NCBI GenBank assembly: GCA_964537035.1
Contig: CAZIAK010000019.1
Coordinates: forward strand, 1 to 64,000
Length of the DNA stretch: 64,000 nt
Reading direction: 5' to 3'
DNA from: CAZIAK01 sp964537035
Lineage (GTDB): Bacteria > Planctomycetota > B15-G4
In this document: in pieces, positions 61,187 through 64,000 of the stretch
Layout: every line of letters starts with the position of its first letter
Numbering within the stretch: position 1 is the first letter of the stretch
The notes under the pieces: generated by a model
What the model was told of the DNA's origin: nothing
The model's input: the letters and a program-made list of their open reading frames with translations, nothing else
The model's database searches: none
Program-made: the position numbers and the translations under genes

Positions 61187-62827
61187 TCAGGCTTCGGGTT
61201 CGGCTTCAGACTGGTCGGCAGGCTCGCTCTCACCATCAGGAGCGCCTGCGGCCGAGGGTGTGGGCGGGCCAGCCAGTGCGCCGCCTGGTCCTGTGGGCGG
61301 GCCGCTGATGGTGCTCTCGCCTGCCGTGGTGACCACACCATCGGTGAGCGTATCCACGTCGATCGTCCCGGTGGTCGCGGGGGCGGCTGCTGCGACGGTC
61401 TCGTCGGCGCTGCCCAGGATGCCCTGGACCGGAAGGTTGAGGGTTTCGGCTGTTTCTTTGATGAAGGTCGACTCGGCGAGCCAGTCGGCGATGACCGCAA
61501 GCCGCGGGTCGGGCTGATCTCCTTCGCCATGGCTGGCCAGGTAGTCAGAGGCCTGCTTGACGCTCTCGTACATGTACTGCTCTTGCAGGCTGGTGCCAAT
61601 CTTCGCCATGGTCTCGCTGTCGGCGATGTCCGGCACCACGTCGAGCAGGAACGACTGGCCCTGGCTGAGCCAGATGTCGAAGCGGTCCCTGAACTGGGAG
61701 ATCTCGCCCATCTTCGTGGCGTCTGCTTCGGCCTGGGCGGTCTGCATGGCCTCGCCGATGATCCCCTGGCTCTCCTTGCGGATCTCCGAGACGCTCTCCG
61801 CGTTCTCGCGAGTGGCTTCGGCGCGCTGCTCAGCTTCATTCTTGTCGCTCGCAGACTTCTGGGCCAGAGTCGCCGTGATCAGCAGGGCCGCCACGAGCAC
61901 CACCATGCCCACCCCTGCCCGGTTGCGCCGGGCCTTGCGCCAGATGCGGCTCACACCGCTGATGGGCGTGGCCGAGATGGGCTCGCCGTCCAAAAATGCC
62001 CGCAGGTCGGCCGCCACCTCGGAGGCGTTCTGGTAACGGCGAGAGCGAGCCTTCTCCATGGCCTTGAGACAGATCGTCTCCAGGTTGGCTGGCACCCGCT
62101 CGTTGTGCTTCGAGGGACGCTTCGGCTCTTCGCTCAAGATCTTGCGGATGATCTCGTGAGACGTGCGCCCGGTGAACGGCGGGGCCAGGGTCAGCAGCTC
62201 GTAGAGCGTCACACCCAGGCAGTAGATGTCGGCCCGGTGATCGACCGGTCCCCGCTTGGCGTCGGCCTGCTCGGGCGACATGTAGTAGGGCGAGCCGGCG
62301 AAGTCGCCAGTGCGCGACAGCTCCAGCCCATCTTCGAGCTTGGCCAGACCGAAGTCGCCCAGGAAGGGACGGCCCTTGTCATCGAGCAGCACGTTCGATG
62401 GCTTCACGTCCCGGTGCACGATGCCGTTGTCTGCGGCGTGCTGCAGGGCATCGGCCACGATCGCCAGGGTCTCGGCGATCTGGCGGAAGTAGCCCTTGGG
62501 GTGCTCGCCCTTCTCCTTCAGCTCAGCGAGATCGTCGGCCAAGGTACGGCCATGACCCACCAGCTTCTGGGCAATGTAGAAGCTGCCGCTGTCCTCGCCC
62601 CAGGCGTGGACCGAGACCACCGCTGTGTGGTCGAGGCGTGCGGCCGCCCGAGCTTCTCGCTCGAAGCGTGCCAGCTCTTCTGCCGTGTGGACCTTGTGCT
62701 CGTAGAGCACCTTGAGCGCCACCGGCCGATCGAGGCTGACCTGGCGAGCCTTGTAGACGACCCCAAACCCACCACGGCCGATCTCCTCGACGATTTCGTA
62801 ATCGCCCAGGTGATCGGGAACGGACAT
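61187..62827 (-). CDS. PknB-type Ser/Thr protein kinase with one membrane span
   Basis: A 546-residue membrane kinase. Kinase domain residues 10-280: Gly loop GRGGFGVVYKA (17-27), catalytic Lys39 in VALKV, HRDVKPSN with D140 and N145, DFG at 158-160 and SPYYMSPEQ. A positively charged stretch and one helix (about 304-322, VGMVVLVAALLITATLA) follow. The outer part has a coiled coil (NEAEQRAEATRENAESVSE) and a Pro/Ala/Glu-rich tail. The sensor part resembles no known domain. This architecture is typical of planctomycetes and related phyla. It starts 3 bp after rho, so the two are likely co-expressed. Confidence 0.92.
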   Translation of the reverse strand: MSVPDHLGDYEIVEEIGRGGFGVVYKARQVSLDRPVALKVLYEHKVHTAEELARFEREARAAARLDHTAVVSVHAWGEDSGSFYIAQKLVGHGRTLADDLAELKEKGEHPKGYFRQIAETLAIVADALQHAADNGIVHRDVKPSNVLLDDKGRPFLGDFGLAKLEDGLELSRTGDFAGSPYYMSPEQADAKRGPVDHRADIYCLGVTLYELLTLAPPFTGRTSHEIIRKILSEEPKRPSKHNERVPANLETICLKAMEKARSRRYQNASEVAADLRAFLDGEPISATPISGVSRIWRKARRNRAGVGMVVLVAALLITATLAQKSASDKNEAEQRAEATRENAESVSEIRKESQGIIGEAMQTAQAEADATKMGEISQFRDRFDIWLSQGQSFLLDVVPDIADSETMAKIGTSLQEQYMYESVKQASDYLASHGEGDQPDPRLAVIADWLAESTFIKETAETLNLPVQGILGSADETVAAAAPATTGTIDVDTLTDGVVTTAGESTISGPPTGPGGALAGPPTPSAAGAPDGESEPADQSEAEPEA

Positions 62828-62830
62828 GGA

Positions 62831-64000
62831 CTATCTCCGAAGTTCAAACGCCGCGAGGAACTTGTCGTTGCTCTTCGTCTCTCGGATCTTGGCCATGAGC
62901 AGTTGCATGGCTTCAACCGGATGCATCTGCGACATCACACGCCGCAGCATGACCACCTTGCGATAGACCTCGGCGGGCAGCAACAGCTCCTCTTTGCGGG
63001 TTCCTGATTTGTTGATGTCGACTGCGGGCCAGATACGCCGCTCGGCGAGCTCCCGTGAGAGGACAAGCTCCATATTACCGGTGCCTTTGAACTCCTCGAA
63101 GATCACCTCGTCCATACGGCTGCCGGTTTCGATGAGCGCGGTGGCCAGAATGGTCAGGGAACCGCCATCTTCGACGTTTCGAGCAGCCCCGAAGAAAGCC
63201 TTGGGTTTCTCGAGAGTGCGCGAATCGACACCGCCAGAGAGGGTACGGCCGCTGTTCCGCACGGTCACGTTGTAGGCCCGACCCAGGCGAGTCAGGGAGT
63301 CCATGACGATGACCACGTCCCGGCCCCGCTCGACCAGGCGCTTGGCCCGCTCGATGGTCAGCTCGGTGACGCGACAGTGGCGGTCTGCCGGTTCGTCGTT
63401 GGTGGAGGCGATGACCTCACCCTGGACGGTCCGCCGGAAGTGGGTCGCCTCCTCGGGACGCTCATCGACCAGCAGCACCATCAGGTGCACGTCGGGATAA
63501 CTGGCGGCGATACGATTGGCGACCTGCTGCAGCAGGATGGTCTTGCCAGAACGAGGGGGCGCCGTGATCAGGCCCCTTTGCCCGCGGCCGATCGGCGTGA
63601 TCAGGTCGAGCACGCGCATGTTGTAGGGGGCCCCGTTGTCCCCGGGCTCAGACTCGCCGCCTTCGAGCACGAAGCGCTCGACCGGGTCAATCGAGGTGAG
63701 CTGCTTGAAGATGGGCTGGGCGTCGGCCTCTGCGGCTGTGCTCCCATCGACGGTCTGAATCGAGACCAAGGTGATGCGGCCCTTGAGGCGCTCGGCGTGG
63801 CCCACGATCTCGACACCGGGGCGGAGATTCTCGGCCCTGGCCAGCGGGGCGGGCACATAGCAGTCGGTCTCTTCAGGAGCGAGGCTCGTGGCCAGGTTGC
63901 GGAGGTAACCCTGACCATCCGGGCTCAGCTCAAGCACGCCCGAGACTTCGGTGCGCTGCTGGGGGCCGAAGGGCACGTCGTCGACGGGCTTGTTCTGCTG
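62831..64000 (-). CDS. rho: Transcription termination factor Rho (5' end beyond the window)
   Basis: RNA-dependent hexameric helicase ending transcription. The visible 389 residues are open to the window edge; a GTG at 63976 exists, but the reading frame continues upstream, so the gene is partial at its start and its N-terminal domain cannot be judged. The visible RNA-binding domain (VSGVLELSPDGQGYLRN) is followed by the motor: Walker A APPRSGKT, LLVDERPEEAT, VVIVMDSLTRLGRAYN and RTLSGGVDS (R and Q loop region). It ends in KSNDKFLAAFELRR. Four bases separate it from the kinase gene. Confidence 0.95.
   Translation of the reverse strand, partial: QQNKPVDDVPFGPQQRTEVSGVLELSPDGQGYLRNLATSLAPEETDCYVPAPLARAENLRPGVEIVGHAERLKGRITLVSIQTVDGSTAAEADAQPIFKQLTSIDPVERFVLEGGESEPGDNGAPYNMRVLDLITPIGRGQRGLITAPPRSGKTILLQQVANRIAASYPDVHLMVLLVDERPEEATHFRRTVQGEVIASTNDEPADRHCRVTELTIERAKRLVERGRDVVIVMDSLTRLGRAYNVTVRNSGRTLSGGVDSRTLEKPKAFFGAARNVEDGGSLTILATALIETGSRMDEVIFEEFKGTGNMELVLSRELAERRIWPAVDINKSGTRKEELLLPAEVYRKVVMLRRVMSQMHPVEAMQLLMAKIRETKSNDKFLAAFELRR

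Noticed and set aside
61076..63007. 643-residue open frame antisense to the kinase and the end of rho
   Set aside because: No family motifs; both minus-strand genes are certain.

Overview
This 64 kb window is high-GC and densely coded. It looks like a chromosomal piece of a diderm bacterium, most likely Planctomycetota or a close relative. The evidence is a porin ending in Phe, lipoprotein signals, two sulfatase-superfamily proteins, a PknB-type kinase with one membrane span, and two secreted proteins sharing a C-terminal domain of a kind I associate with planctomycete secretomes. The phylum is an inference. No rRNA, tRNA or CRISPR array was seen.

Layout. 0.05-3.7 kb: a secreted sulfatase (-), a lipoprotein of unknown function (+) and a gene-poor stretch with one possible small secreted protein. 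3.7-11.95 kb: a translationally coupled inorganic-carbon operon, SulP transporter - DabA - DabB - second DabB-like subunit, followed by a beta-carbonic anhydrase. It is bordered downstream by a long inverted repeat and the wreck of an IS91-type transposase. 12.5-35.0 kb: mainly surface-glycan genes (nucleotide-sugar dehydrogenase, MATE-type flippase, several GT2/GT4 glycosyltransferases, a WecA-like initiating transferase, two FAD oxidoreductases, a TMTC-like TPR protein, a sulfatase-like lipoprotein), interrupted by moaA, a primary-type sigma factor and a DUF5658 protein.

35.1-38.9 kb: a likely iron-regulated operon. A Fur-like box sits between the -35 and -10 of a promoter that precedes a porin, an FMN-binding/ApbE fusion protein and a small four-helix membrane protein with paired histidines. 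39-47.3 kb: an FG-GAP repeat secreted protein, a terminator, and a 2107-residue helicase-nuclease of the DUF4011/DUF3320 type known from anti-phage defence. 47.4-52.5 kb: a VOC protein, a small membrane protein, then boxB and boxC of the aerobic benzoyl-CoA epoxide pathway, divergent from a BoxR/BzdR-type regulator with a clear sigma-70 promoter. boxA and a benzoate-CoA ligase are not here.

52.7-64 kb: a monohaem cytochrome c lipoprotein, a subtilisin-like protease, a YheT-type hydrolase, a coupled set with two futalosine-pathway menaquinone genes (mqnB, mqnD), an EF-G gene with a strong stem-loop, a Ser/Thr kinase, and rho, which runs off the right edge.

Most start sites were re-chosen from overlaps (ATGA/GTGA), signal peptides and ribosome binding sites. 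The most unusual pieces are the five-gene carbon operon with two antiporter-like subunits and the iron-linked flavinylation operon.
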